A DNA stretch of 8,330 nucleotides. Origin: Syntrophomonadaceae bacterium. GTDB taxonomy: Bacteria > Bacillota > Dethiobacteria > DTU022. Where the stretch lies: positions 1 to 8,330 of the forward strand of contig SKWE01000040.1 of assembly GCA_007129055.1 (NCBI GenBank), given 5' to 3'. Both the position numbers and the translations under genes were made by a program. The notes beneath the pieces were generated by a model. The model ran no database searches. It saw nothing but the letters and a program-made list of their open reading frames with translations, and had not been told where the DNA came from. Below are positions 1 through 6,603 of the stretch, one piece after another. How positions within the stretch are numbered: position 1 is the stretch's first letter; each line of letters begins with the position of its first letter.

Positions 1-17
1 AGCAGTCCTGCTGCTCA

Positions 18-34
18 TAGACATTAGACGTGAG
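18..34 (+). promoter_or_regulatory. Predicted HutP RNA-binding site (three NAG triplets at 7-nt period)
   Basis: TAG (18-20), TAG (25-27) and GAG (32-34) are separated by exactly four bases each (ACAT and ACGT). NAG triplets with 4-nt spacers are the known recognition pattern of the HutP hexamer, and a hutP gene lies in the same transcription unit at 1708-2145. The array sits immediately 5' of an intrinsic terminator that precedes hutH, which is where an antiterminator protein should bind the nascent RNA. The spacing and position are seen directly. HutP binding is inferred from the Bacillus system. Confidence 0.75.
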
Positions 35-35
35 G

Positions 36-73
36 GAGCACCGGGTATTATTCCCGTGTGCTCTTTATTTTTT
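36..73 (+). terminator. Intrinsic terminator / attenuator in the hutH leader
   Basis: GAGCAC (36-41) plus CGGG (42-45) pair with CCCG (53-56) and GTGCTC (58-63), leaving T57 as a single bulge and a 7-base loop (46-52). The stem is followed directly by TTTATTTTTT (64-73), giving a classic Rho-independent terminator. It lies upstream of, not after, a gene: the hutH ribosome binding site GGGAGG begins at 74. Together with the NAG triplets just 5' of it, this is best read as a HutP-controlled attenuator. A weaker alternative pairing, TGCTC (12-16) with GAGCA (36-40), would break the terminator and place the NAG triplets in the loop. Confidence 0.85.
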
Positions 74-91
74 GGGAGGTTATTGCCTGTT

Positions 92-1654
92 ATGAGTATT
101 TCTAAAAACACTGAAAAAGCCATTAAGTCTACAAAAATAAATGGCGGGGGTTTTAATGTAAAAGATGTGGTAAGGGTGGCAAGAGATCATGCGCCTGTTA
201 CAATTGAGCCCGAAGCGCTAAAACGTATATTGCGATCCAGGGCAATGTTAGAGGAACTGGTTGAAAAAGATGCTGTTGTATATGGCATAACAACCGGTTT
301 CGGTCGCTTCAGTGATGTTAGCATTTCCCGTCAGGACGCTATCCAGCTGCAAAAAAACCTTATAGCCAGCCATGCTGCTGCAGTTGGCGAACCACTCTCA
401 GAAGAAGTGGTTCGCGCGGCACTGTTACTGCGCTTAAACGCCCTGGCCAGGGGTTGCTCGGGAGTCAGGCCAATTATTGTGGAACAGCTTATAGAAATGC
501 TGAATAAATGCGTGGTGCCAGTTATCCCCGAGCAGGGTTCACTTGGAGCCAGCGGTGACCTGGCGCCATTGTCTCACCTTGCCCTTGTTTTAACCGGCAG
601 TGGCGAAGCCTTTTACAATGGTGAAAGAATGCCGGGTGGAGAAGCCTTGAAGCTGGCAGGAATGGAGCCTGTTACCCTGCTGGAAAAAGAGGGACTGGCC
701 CTGATTAATGGAACCCAGATTATGACTGCTATAGGTTCCCTGGCTTACCATGATGCTGTAAATCTGCAGAAAGCGGCGTTGATCACCGCTGCCCTGACAA
801 TGGAATCACAGCTGGCAGTTCCAGATGCTTTTGACGCACTTATAACAGGGGTAAGGCCTTACAGCGGCCATGACTATTGTGCAAAAAGCATTTGCAAACT
901 GCTTAAAGGCAGCAAACTTATAGGATCAGACAAGCGAAAGGTGCAGGATGCTTACAGTTTGCGCTGCGTACCCCAGGTTCACGGAGCTACGGCCAATGCC
1001 CTTTCCTATGTGAATAGTATTTTAGAGGTAGAGATAAACTCAGTAAACGATAATCCCCTTCTATTTCCAGATGAGGGGCGAGTCCTTTCCGGTGGTAATT
1101 TTCACGGACAACCTGTAGCCCAGGCCATGGATTTTCTGGCTATTGCTGTAGCTGAACTGGGCAGTATTGCAGAGCGGCGAATTGAACGCCTGGTTAACCC
1201 TGCGCTCAGTGGCTTACCCCCTTTCCTGGTGGAAGAAGGCGGCTTAAATTCCGGGTTCATGATTGCCCAGTATACAGCAGCATCACTGGTCAGCGAGAAC
1301 AAGGTTCTTTGCCACCCTGCCAGTGTTGACTCCATTCCGTCTTCGGCTAACCAGGAAGACCATGTCAGTATGGGGACCACGGCAGCCAGGAAAGCCCGTA
1401 CAGTTGTGGAGAATGCAGCTAAGGTGATCGGTATCGAACTGCTTGTTGCCGCGCAGGCAATAGACTTCAGGGGCTCTGAAAAGCTGGGAGAGGGAACGGC
1501 GGCCGCTTACAATTTGCTTCGTGAACATGTTGGTTATATGGAAAAAGACGAAGTGCTTTACCCCATGATAGATAAGGCGATAGAGCTTGTTAAAAATGGT
1601 AGTTTGGTTGCCGCTGTAGAGGAAATGGTCGATTTTGAACCAGATTTTAAATAA
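92..1654 (+). CDS. hutH: Histidine ammonia-lyase (HutH)
   Basis: Cytoplasmic lyase that removes ammonia from L-histidine to give trans-urocanate, the first step of histidine breakdown. The 520-residue product carries the family's Ala-Ser-Gly triad at 153-155, which cyclises to the MIO cofactor, inside GASGDLAPLSH. Other active-site positions known from the Pseudomonas enzyme are present: Tyr64 in YGITTGFG, His94 in IASHAAAVGEP, Asn206 in INGTQ, Gln285, Tyr288 and Arg291 in QDAYSLR, and Glu422 in NQEDH. The length is close to the usual 505-510 residues. The frame is open from a GTG at 56, but that codon lies inside the terminator stem. The ATG at 92 follows GGGAGG (74-79) by 12 bases and gives a better N-terminus. 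hutP follows after 53 bases. A related aromatic-amino-acid lyase or ergothionase is possible but less likely, given the hutP partner and the HAL-like residues. Confidence 0.93.
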   Translation: MSISKNTEKAIKSTKINGGGFNVKDVVRVARDHAPVTIEPEALKRILRSRAMLEELVEKDAVVYGITTGFGRFSDVSISRQDAIQLQKNLIASHAAAVGEPLSEEVVRAALLLRLNALARGCSGVRPIIVEQLIEMLNKCVVPVIPEQGSLGASGDLAPLSHLALVLTGSGEAFYNGERMPGGEALKLAGMEPVTLLEKEGLALINGTQIMTAIGSLAYHDAVNLQKAALITAALTMESQLAVPDAFDALITGVRPYSGHDYCAKSICKLLKGSKLIGSDKRKVQDAYSLRCVPQVHGATANALSYVNSILEVEINSVNDNPLLFPDEGRVLSGGNFHGQPVAQAMDFLAIAVAELGSIAERRIERLVNPALSGLPPFLVEEGGLNSGFMIAQYTAASLVSENKVLCHPASVDSIPSSANQEDHVSMGTTAARKARTVVENAAKVIGIELLVAAQAIDFRGSEKLGEGTAAAYNLLREHVGYMEKDEVLYPMIDKAIELVKNGSLVAAVEEMVDFEPDFK

Positions 1655-1707
1655 TAATCTTTAATGATAAAATATAGTTATTAACTGTTTAAAAGGCGGA
1701 AATAAAT

Positions 1708-2145
1708 ATGGAACAGATCGGAAGAACAGCAATAATGTTTGCCCTCTCTGATGGTGAACTGGAAGGGCAAATCAGGAAACAGGCTGAAACAAAGGGTTTT
1801 AAAATGATAAAAGGCAAAGTTGGTTCGATGAGCACGGAGAAAATATTCGCTGCCGTAGAGACTGCCGCCCAGCGTGAGGGCTTGATCAGGAAAGATTATT
1901 ATCGCGACACGCATGCACTGTATCATGCAATCCTCGATGCTTTTGTCGGCATCTGCCGGGGACAACTGGGTCTTGGTGACATGCTGCGCACCGTGGGTTT
2001 AATGTTTACCGTGGTAAAAGGACCGAGAACTGTGCAACACAGCGAGGATGGTGAATGGATTGCTGTAGTGCTTTACGGCACCATTGGAGCGCCGGTTAAA
2101 GGCTATGAACATGAAACAATTGGTCTCGGTATCAACCATCTTTAA
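1708..2145 (+). CDS. hutP: HutP, histidine-dependent RNA-binding antiterminator
   Basis: A 145-residue protein matching the HutP family over its full length. In Bacillus, HutP forms a hexamer which, when bound to L-histidine and Mg2+, wraps NAG-repeat RNA and prevents formation of the hut terminator. Recognisable stretches are KGKVGSM (about 35-41), RDTHALYHA (66-74), the RGQ...LLRTVGL-like segment (84-98), WIAVVLYGTIGAP (117-129) and a C-terminal GYEHETIGLGINHL. His69, His73 and His135 match the metal-coordinating histidines of the Bacillus protein. A GGCGG-containing ribosome site lies shortly before the ATG. The gene follows hutH, the reverse of the Bacillus subtilis order where hutP comes first, so here hutP probably depends on readthrough of the attenuator at 36-73. 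No separate promoter was convincing in the 53-base gap. Confidence 0.95.
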   Translation: MEQIGRTAIMFALSDGELEGQIRKQAETKGFKMIKGKVGSMSTEKIFAAVETAAQREGLIRKDYYRDTHALYHAILDAFVGICRGQLGLGDMLRTVGLMFTVVKGPRTVQHSEDGEWIAVVLYGTIGAPVKGYEHETIGLGINHL

Positions 2146-2190
2146 ACTATTTAAAATTATTTGGGAGTAGATAGTCATGACATATTTAGC

Positions 2191-2399
2191 AGCTAAACCG
2201 ACTAATGCAATTACCGGTTTCGTTACAGGTAATGGCATCGGTTCAGCTTCAGGCTTCCGCTTAGGCTGCCCTCGAGACGCGTCATCCGTAACTTGGCTCT
2301 CGGCGGCCTGCGTCCGTGCAGGCCGGCCTGCTCCAGCCTTAGCTTCACCGGCCATTGCACTGCAACTGCTCAATGGTAATGGCATTAGTCGGCTTAGCT
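2191..2399. repeat. Large nested palindromic element between hutP and the mttB-like gene
   Basis: The ends form an imperfect 25-base inverted repeat: 2191-2215 pairs with 2375-2399 with two mismatches. Nested inside are further stems in correct order: 2230-2236 with 2351-2357, CGGT (2239-2242) with ACCG (2347-2350), a 10-bp stem 2259-2268 with 2334-2343 (one T-T mismatch), CGAGA (2273-2277) with TCTCG (2298-2302), and a perfect 8-bp GC-rich hairpin 2304-2311 with 2318-2325 and loop GTCCGT. GGTAATGGCAT occurs twice, at 2228-2238 and 2375-2385, so the left end has two possible partners. No T-tract follows, so this is not a terminator. No transposase is present. It could be a dispersed intergenic palindrome, a MITE-like element or a structured RNA; the identity is unknown. 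The 77-codon frame across it (2177-2410) appears to be a by-product. Confidence 0.7.
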
Positions 2400-2450
2400 C
2401 TCTTGTATGATTAACTGGTATCACAAACTAAGTTAAATTGGTAAAAAAAA

Positions 2451-3896
2451 ATGGAGGTGTTTAAAATAGCAGAATATCGTTCCAACTACAGCCAGCAGTT
2501 ATCACCGAGTTTAAAATGGTTTACGGAAAGCCAGCTTGAAGAGATCCACAGTTCAACTATAGATGTTCTTGAAAGGGCGGGCGTTCGGGTAGATCACGAT
2601 GAAGCTTTGAAGCTGCTTAAAGATGCAGGATGTATTGTAAAGGATCGGGTGGCTAAAATACCGGGCTGGTTAATTGAAGAGGCAATCAGAATTGCGCCCT
2701 CTAAAATTAACATTTACAACCGTGAGGGTAAACCGGCAATGTGCCTGGAAGCAAACAATACTTATTACGGGGCTGGTTCCGATCTGCCCTTTCACCTTGA
2801 TTTCGAAACTGGTGTAAGAAGAGGCGCTGTTAAGCAGGATGTTGTCAATGCGGCAAAGCTGATCGAGAAGCTTCCCAATTTTGATTTCAGCATGAGTTAC
2901 GGAATCCCCAGGGATTCGGAAACCGCAAAGGGCGATCTGCACCAGTTTGCGGCTCAGGTTTTGAACTGTTCAAAGCCGATCATTTTTACTGCCTTCAACG
3001 AAAATAACCTAAAGACGATTATAGATATGGCTGCAGCAGCAGCAGGTTCCCACGATTACCTGAGGGAACGCCCCTTCTTAATCCTTTATGATGAGCCAAT
3101 TTCCCCACTGATCCATACCCGCGAGGGGATGGCTAAAATGTTTACTTGTATCGAATACGGTGTGCCCGTTATCTATACACCGGGAGTGGTTGCCGGTGGC
3201 ACCTGCCCGGTAACTAAAGCAGGAACAATAGTCCAGATGAACGCGGAAAGTCTGTCCGGGCTGCTTATTGCCCAGTTAAAGAAAAAAGGTTCACAGGTTA
3301 TTATCGGCGGTGGCGCAACCCCGATGGAGATGAATACAACGGCTACCTTATATGGTTCACCGGATGCTGCCATGAACTACTGCGCCATGACAGAACTATC
3401 CCAGTTTTACCGTATTCCTAACTTTACCGAAGCCGGCTGCTCTAATGCGCCTGTTCCCGATGCCCAGGCCGGGATGGAGGCTTCAATCGGGCTGCTTCTT
3501 AACCAGCTTTGCGGGGCGAACCTGGTCCATGATGTGGGCTATCTTGACGGCGGAAAAACCGGCTCGCTGCCCTTCCTGGTAATGTGCGATGATTTTATCA
3601 GCGCTGCAAGGTATGTCGGGGCCGGAACAGCTGTGAATAAGGATACTATTGGCACAGATACCATCGAGGCTGTTGGCCCTTCCGGGCATTATCTCGGTGA
3701 AGAGCATACGATGAAGCACTTCCGCAGCGAAATATGGTCGCCTACGGTATTTAACCGGACCATGTATGAAACATGGGAAAAATTGGGCAGCAAGGATATC
3801 TTTGATCTGGCTAAGGAAAAAGCTGCTGCGCTCTTAAAAGAGGAAGTAAATGCCCCGGATGAAGCAGTTGTTGAAAAAATAAACAGTATGCTTTAA
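2451..3896 (+). CDS. MttB-family (trimethylamine/betaine-type) corrinoid methyltransferase, non-pyrrolysine
   Basis: Member of the MttB superfamily, which moves a methyl group from a methylated amine, often a quaternary amine, to the cobalt of a cognate corrinoid protein in the cytoplasm. The 481-residue frame matches the usual 470-495. It starts with the family-like LKWFTESQLEEIHSSTIDVL segment (about 22-41) and spans one MTTB domain to near the C-terminus, with conserved-looking GCSNAPVPDAQAG and glycine-rich IIGGGATP stretches. The frame contains no internal amber codon, so it is not the pyrrolysine trimethylamine enzyme. Characterised members without pyrrolysine act on glycine betaine (MtgB), proline betaine (MtpB), carnitine (MtcB) or gamma-butyrobetaine (MtyB). 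The substrate here cannot be read from sequence. The start is uncertain: the ATG at 2451 overlaps the ribosome site, and an ATA at 2466 is better spaced. A UroD/MtaA-family gene follows after 11 bases. No corrinoid protein gene is in view. Confidence 0.85.
   Translation: MEVFKIAEYRSNYSQQLSPSLKWFTESQLEEIHSSTIDVLERAGVRVDHDEALKLLKDAGCIVKDRVAKIPGWLIEEAIRIAPSKINIYNREGKPAMCLEANNTYYGAGSDLPFHLDFETGVRRGAVKQDVVNAAKLIEKLPNFDFSMSYGIPRDSETAKGDLHQFAAQVLNCSKPIIFTAFNENNLKTIIDMAAAAAGSHDYLRERPFLILYDEPISPLIHTREGMAKMFTCIEYGVPVIYTPGVVAGGTCPVTKAGTIVQMNAESLSGLLIAQLKKKGSQVIIGGGATPMEMNTTATLYGSPDAAMNYCAMTELSQFYRIPNFTEAGCSNAPVPDAQAGMEASIGLLLNQLCGANLVHDVGYLDGGKTGSLPFLVMCDDFISAARYVGAGTAVNKDTIGTDTIEAVGPSGHYLGEEHTMKHFRSEIWSPTVFNRTMYETWEKLGSKDIFDLAKEKAAALLKEEVNAPDEAVVEKINSML
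2453..2459 (+). promoter_or_regulatory. Ribosome binding site overlapping the annotated start of the mttB-like gene
   Basis: GGAGGTG is the only good Shine-Dalgarno sequence near this gene, and it overlaps the first ATG (2451). No such site precedes that ATG, which follows a run of A. Counting eight bases from the GGAGG core (2453-2457) leads to an in-frame ATA at 2466. The same eight-base spacing separates GGAGG from the TTG start at 5006 and the ATG at 7564. This suggests initiation at ATA, or an unusual use of the ATG at 2451. Confidence 0.5.
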
Positions 3897-3907
3897 AAGG
3901 ATAACAT

Positions 3908-4888
3908 ATGAATTCCAGGGACCGTATATTAAAAACTATAAATTTAGAAGAACCGGATCGGGTTCCTTTCGCAGATTATGTTGAAGATAAGATGCGGGGC
4001 ATATTAATGGGCAGGGATGATTTTACTGACATTGATTTTGCCAGGACCATGGGTTTTGATGCCATAAATATCAACTATTTTGTTGCTCCCGTTTTTTGCG
4101 AAAGAAAGCTTGTTGATGGTAATGATTATATCCTGGGTGGATTGATAAAAAGCAATAAGGACCTTGACCTGATGGTTTTTCCCGATCCGGAACGTGATTT
4201 GCCTTACGATGAGGCACAAAGAGCTATTGAAGCGAACCAGGAAGCAGGGCTGGCAACCTATGCAATCTGCCGCTTCGGGGTTAGTGGCGTCAACTATTCA
4301 ATGGGTATTGAGGCGCTATCTTATGCCATATATGAAAACCCCGGGTTAATCGAAAGGGTTATGGAACGCTACGTTGACTGGAACTGCAGGGTTGTTGAAA
4401 GGCTAAATGAGATAGGTGTAGATTTTATCATTTCTTATGATAATATTGCCTATAACAGCGGCCCGTTGGTGTCGCCGCAGGTTTTCAGGGAATTCTTTGT
4501 CCCGGGAATGAGGGCTATTTCCGATACGTGTAAGATGCCCTGGATTACCCATATGGACGGCAATATCATGCCCATCATGGATGATATTCTGGCCATGGGG
4601 GTAAGCGGGCTGCATCCCATTGAACCGGGCTGCCTTGATATTAAGACAGTAAAAGATATATACGGTGATAAAATTTGCCTGTGGGGAAACATTGATCTTC
4701 GCTATACCTTAACCCGTGGCACCCCGGAAGAGGTAGATGCAGAAGTTAAACAAAGAATTGAAGATATAGCTCCCGGTGGTGGATATATACTGGGAAGCAG
4801 CAATGGTCTGCCCGGGTATTGTAAGATAGAAAATATATGGGCCATGGTTAAAGCGGTAAAAAAGTACGGAAAATACCCTATACATTAG
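3908..4888 (+). CDS. Uroporphyrinogen decarboxylase / MtaA-family protein, probable methyltransferase component
   Basis: A 326-residue TIM-barrel protein of the UroD/MtaA family. It opens with the typical EPDRVPF (about 15-21) and ends with GTPEEV and an APGGGYILGSS stretch. True HemE makes coproporphyrinogen, but relatives beside corrinoid methyltransferases, such as MtaA, carry methyl groups between a corrinoid protein and an acceptor. Its place 11 bases after an MttB-family gene, with AAAGGA (3896-3901) before the ATG, favours a methyl-transfer role. MtaA-type enzymes bind zinc through His-X-Cys and a distant Cys. Here the first position reads His215-Met-Asp217, and the expected later Cys position appears to be Ser297 in GSSNG, although Cys305 is close by. 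The metal site is thus altered, and coenzyme M need not be the acceptor. Reaction and substrate are unknown. Confidence 0.78.
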   Translation: MNSRDRILKTINLEEPDRVPFADYVEDKMRGILMGRDDFTDIDFARTMGFDAININYFVAPVFCERKLVDGNDYILGGLIKSNKDLDLMVFPDPERDLPYDEAQRAIEANQEAGLATYAICRFGVSGVNYSMGIEALSYAIYENPGLIERVMERYVDWNCRVVERLNEIGVDFIISYDNIAYNSGPLVSPQVFREFFVPGMRAISDTCKMPWITHMDGNIMPIMDDILAMGVSGLHPIEPGCLDIKTVKDIYGDKICLWGNIDLRYTLTRGTPEEVDAEVKQRIEDIAPGGGYILGSSNGLPGYCKIENIWAMVKAVKKYGKYPIH

Positions 4889-4990
4889 GTATAATAGGAG
4901 TAGTTTTAATTCTTACTTTTACTGAAAGGAGCTGATTTTCAAAAAAGCTGGATTTAAGCCCTGCCTTTGCAGGGAAGAGTAAGAAAAACA

Positions 4991-4997
4991 GAGGAGG
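4991..4997 (+). promoter_or_regulatory. Ribosome binding site that fixes the TTG start of the binding protein
   Basis: GAGGAGG lies eight bases before a TTG at 5006. The resulting N-terminus is a compact lipoprotein signal peptide. Longer frames opening at 4967 would put charged residues ahead of it, and the next ATG (5021) is 23 bases from the site and would remove the positively charged LLKKL segment. Confidence 0.8.
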
Positions 4998-5005
4998 CAA
5001 TAAAA

Positions 5006-6586
5006 TTGTTAAAGAAATTAATGTTTTTAGCAGTACTGGTTTTAGTATCCGGAATGTTACTGGTTTCCTGCGCTCCGGACGCACCTGATACACCCGCTGT
5101 GGATGATGAACCCACGGATGCTATATCCGAAAAGCATGGTGGTATTTTACGCAGCGCCTACTACGCTCCAGGCAACATGGATCCCGCCTTTTTTGGCACC
5201 GTAGCTGATGACTGGATGGGTAAATTTTGGGGAGACTTCCTGGTTTATATTGACGAAGAGAATGCTCCCGACCCAAGCCGCAGCCTGGCAGAAAGCTGGG
5301 AAGCTGATGAAAATGCAATGCTCTGGCAGTTTAACCTGCGCCAAAATGTAGTTTTTCATGATGGCAAGGATATGACTGCAAGCGATGTCAAATTTACCTT
5401 TGACCGCCTGCGCGATCCTGATATTGGTGCTGCAACTGTCGGCCTCTATTCAAATATCGTTGAAATCTCCACTCCGGATGATTACACCGTAGTATTTGAG
5501 CTGGAAGAGCCCAACCCCGATTTTCTCTTTGATCTTTTCGATTATCATGCCATCATTGTTGACGCAGACAATGATAATTTTGCTACCAATTGGAACGGTA
5601 CAGGACCGTTCATGATAACCAGTTATTCACCAGAAGACAGAATTGTTTTTGATCGCAACCCCAATTACTGGATGAACGATGCAGCAGGAAATCCTCTTCC
5701 ATACTTAGATGGAGTGGAGATAATCTTTCTGGCTGAATCTTCTGCCCAGGTTGAAGCTCTGCGCGGCGGTCAGATTGATTACCTGATCTACCTGCCTACC
5801 GAGTTTATTTCCATGCTTGAAGCCGATCCAGATATCGTAGTGTTGCAGGCGCCATCAAATACCTCTTATGTTCTGCGTATGCGGTCAGATGAAGGCCCTG
5901 CCAGCGATGTCCGTGTCCGCCAGGCCCTTAAACTTGGTACCGACCGCTCGGCGATACTTGAAGGCGCTGTTGAAGGTTTGGGCACAACAGGCCGCGATAC
6001 TCCGATCGGACCGGCTTACGGCGATTTCTATCTTGATGTTCCCGAACCGGTTCGTGATGTTGAAGCTGCAAAAGCTTTACTGGCAGAAGCCGGCTATGGC
6101 GACGGCCTGGACATTGTAATTACAACCCAGGAATCTTCACCGGTTCCGGCTATTGCTACTATATGGAGGGAGCAGATGGCTGAAATCGGAGTAAATGTAG
6201 ATATTCAACTTGTCCCTTCAGATGTTTACTATGGCGCTGATAACATGTGGCTTGAAGTGCCGTTTGGAATTACTGACTGGGGAGCAAGGCCTTCTCCGCA
6301 GCCATACCTTGATTTGGCTTATGTATGTGATGCACAATGGAATGAAAGTCACTGGTGTGACCCTGAGCTTGATGAATTGGCAGCATTGGCAGCCAAGGAA
6401 ATGGATCGCGATGAGCGTATTCGTCTCTACCATGAAATCCAGGAAATTTTCATCGAGCGCGGCCCAATCATTATCCCCTTCTTTATCAACAACCTGTGGG
6501 GAGCCAGCGCTGATCTCCAGGGGCTGGAACCAACCAGCATTTTGGGGACAGCTATGGATTTACGTTCTGCATACTTTGAAAGATAA
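5006..6586 (+). CDS. ABC transporter family-5 solute-binding lipoprotein (DppA/OppA-like)
   Basis: Extracellular lipid-anchored receptor that would deliver its ligand to the permease encoded downstream. From the TTG start it has 526 residues: a lysine-bearing N-terminus, a hydrophobic core, and the lipobox LVSC with the lipidated cysteine at residue 22. The linker after it is rich in Asp, Pro and Ala. The mature part shows the SBP_bac_5 signature, with LAESWE followed by FNLRQNVVFHDGK and ASDVKFTFDRL (about 109-135), then WNGTGPF and RNPNYW, and later the RQALKLGTDRSAIL segment. The family binds peptides, opines, nickel and other small molecules, so the ligand is not determined. Its position after two methyltransferase-type genes suggests, by inference, a methylated or nitrogenous compound. 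A 97-base gap with a strong hairpin separates it from the permease gene. Confidence 0.9.
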   Translation: MLKKLMFLAVLVLVSGMLLVSCAPDAPDTPAVDDEPTDAISEKHGGILRSAYYAPGNMDPAFFGTVADDWMGKFWGDFLVYIDEENAPDPSRSLAESWEADENAMLWQFNLRQNVVFHDGKDMTASDVKFTFDRLRDPDIGAATVGLYSNIVEISTPDDYTVVFELEEPNPDFLFDLFDYHAIIVDADNDNFATNWNGTGPFMITSYSPEDRIVFDRNPNYWMNDAAGNPLPYLDGVEIIFLAESSAQVEALRGGQIDYLIYLPTEFISMLEADPDIVVLQAPSNTSYVLRMRSDEGPASDVRVRQALKLGTDRSAILEGAVEGLGTTGRDTPIGPAYGDFYLDVPEPVRDVEAAKALLAEAGYGDGLDIVITTQESSPVPAIATIWREQMAEIGVNVDIQLVPSDVYYGADNMWLEVPFGITDWGARPSPQPYLDLAYVCDAQWNESHWCDPELDELAALAAKEMDRDERIRLYHEIQEIFIERGPIIIPFFINNLWGASADLQGLEPTSILGTAMDLRSAYFER

Positions 6587-6603
6587 ATAATTTAAGAAAA
6601 GAC

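Noticed and set aside
56..91. GTG start at 56 extending hutH by 12 residues
   Set aside because: The codon is inside the terminator stem and the ribosome site (74-79) lies after it; the ATG at 92 fits.
92..1654. Reading the lyase as an ergothionase (trimethylammonia-lyase), which would suit a neighbouring methylamine gene
   Set aside because: Residues around MIAQYTAASLVSENK and the histidine-lyase positions look like ordinary HutH, and hutP with its leader site points to histidine. A phylogeny would settle it.
2165..2192. Second cluster of NAG triplets (GAG, TAG, TAG, TAG, CAG) after hutP as another HutP site
   Set aside because: The spacing is irregular, without the 7-base period seen at 18-34.
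2177..2410. 77-codon open frame with a plausible GGGAG site before its ATG
   Set aside because: It lies almost wholly inside the nested palindrome, its product is an unrecognised, Ala/Ser/Gly-rich sequence with no domain, and stems explain the base pattern better than coding. A small real peptide cannot be fully excluded.
4890..4895. TATAAT as a promoter -10 before the binding-protein gene
   Set aside because: No acceptable -35 box 16-18 bases upstream and no extended -10; could be chance in AT-rich sequence.
4935..4982. Possible 15-codon leader peptide from an ATT after AAGGAG, ending TAA at 4980
   Set aside because: Non-standard start only three bases from the ribosome site, and no attenuator-like pair of hairpins follows; only a short hairpin (4959-4964 with 4969-4974) overlaps it.
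6210..6590. 126-codon frame overlapping the end of the binding-protein gene in another frame
   Set aside because: It lies inside a well-supported gene, has no ribosome site and its product resembles nothing; it is a shadow frame. The same holds for the antisense frames across the window.
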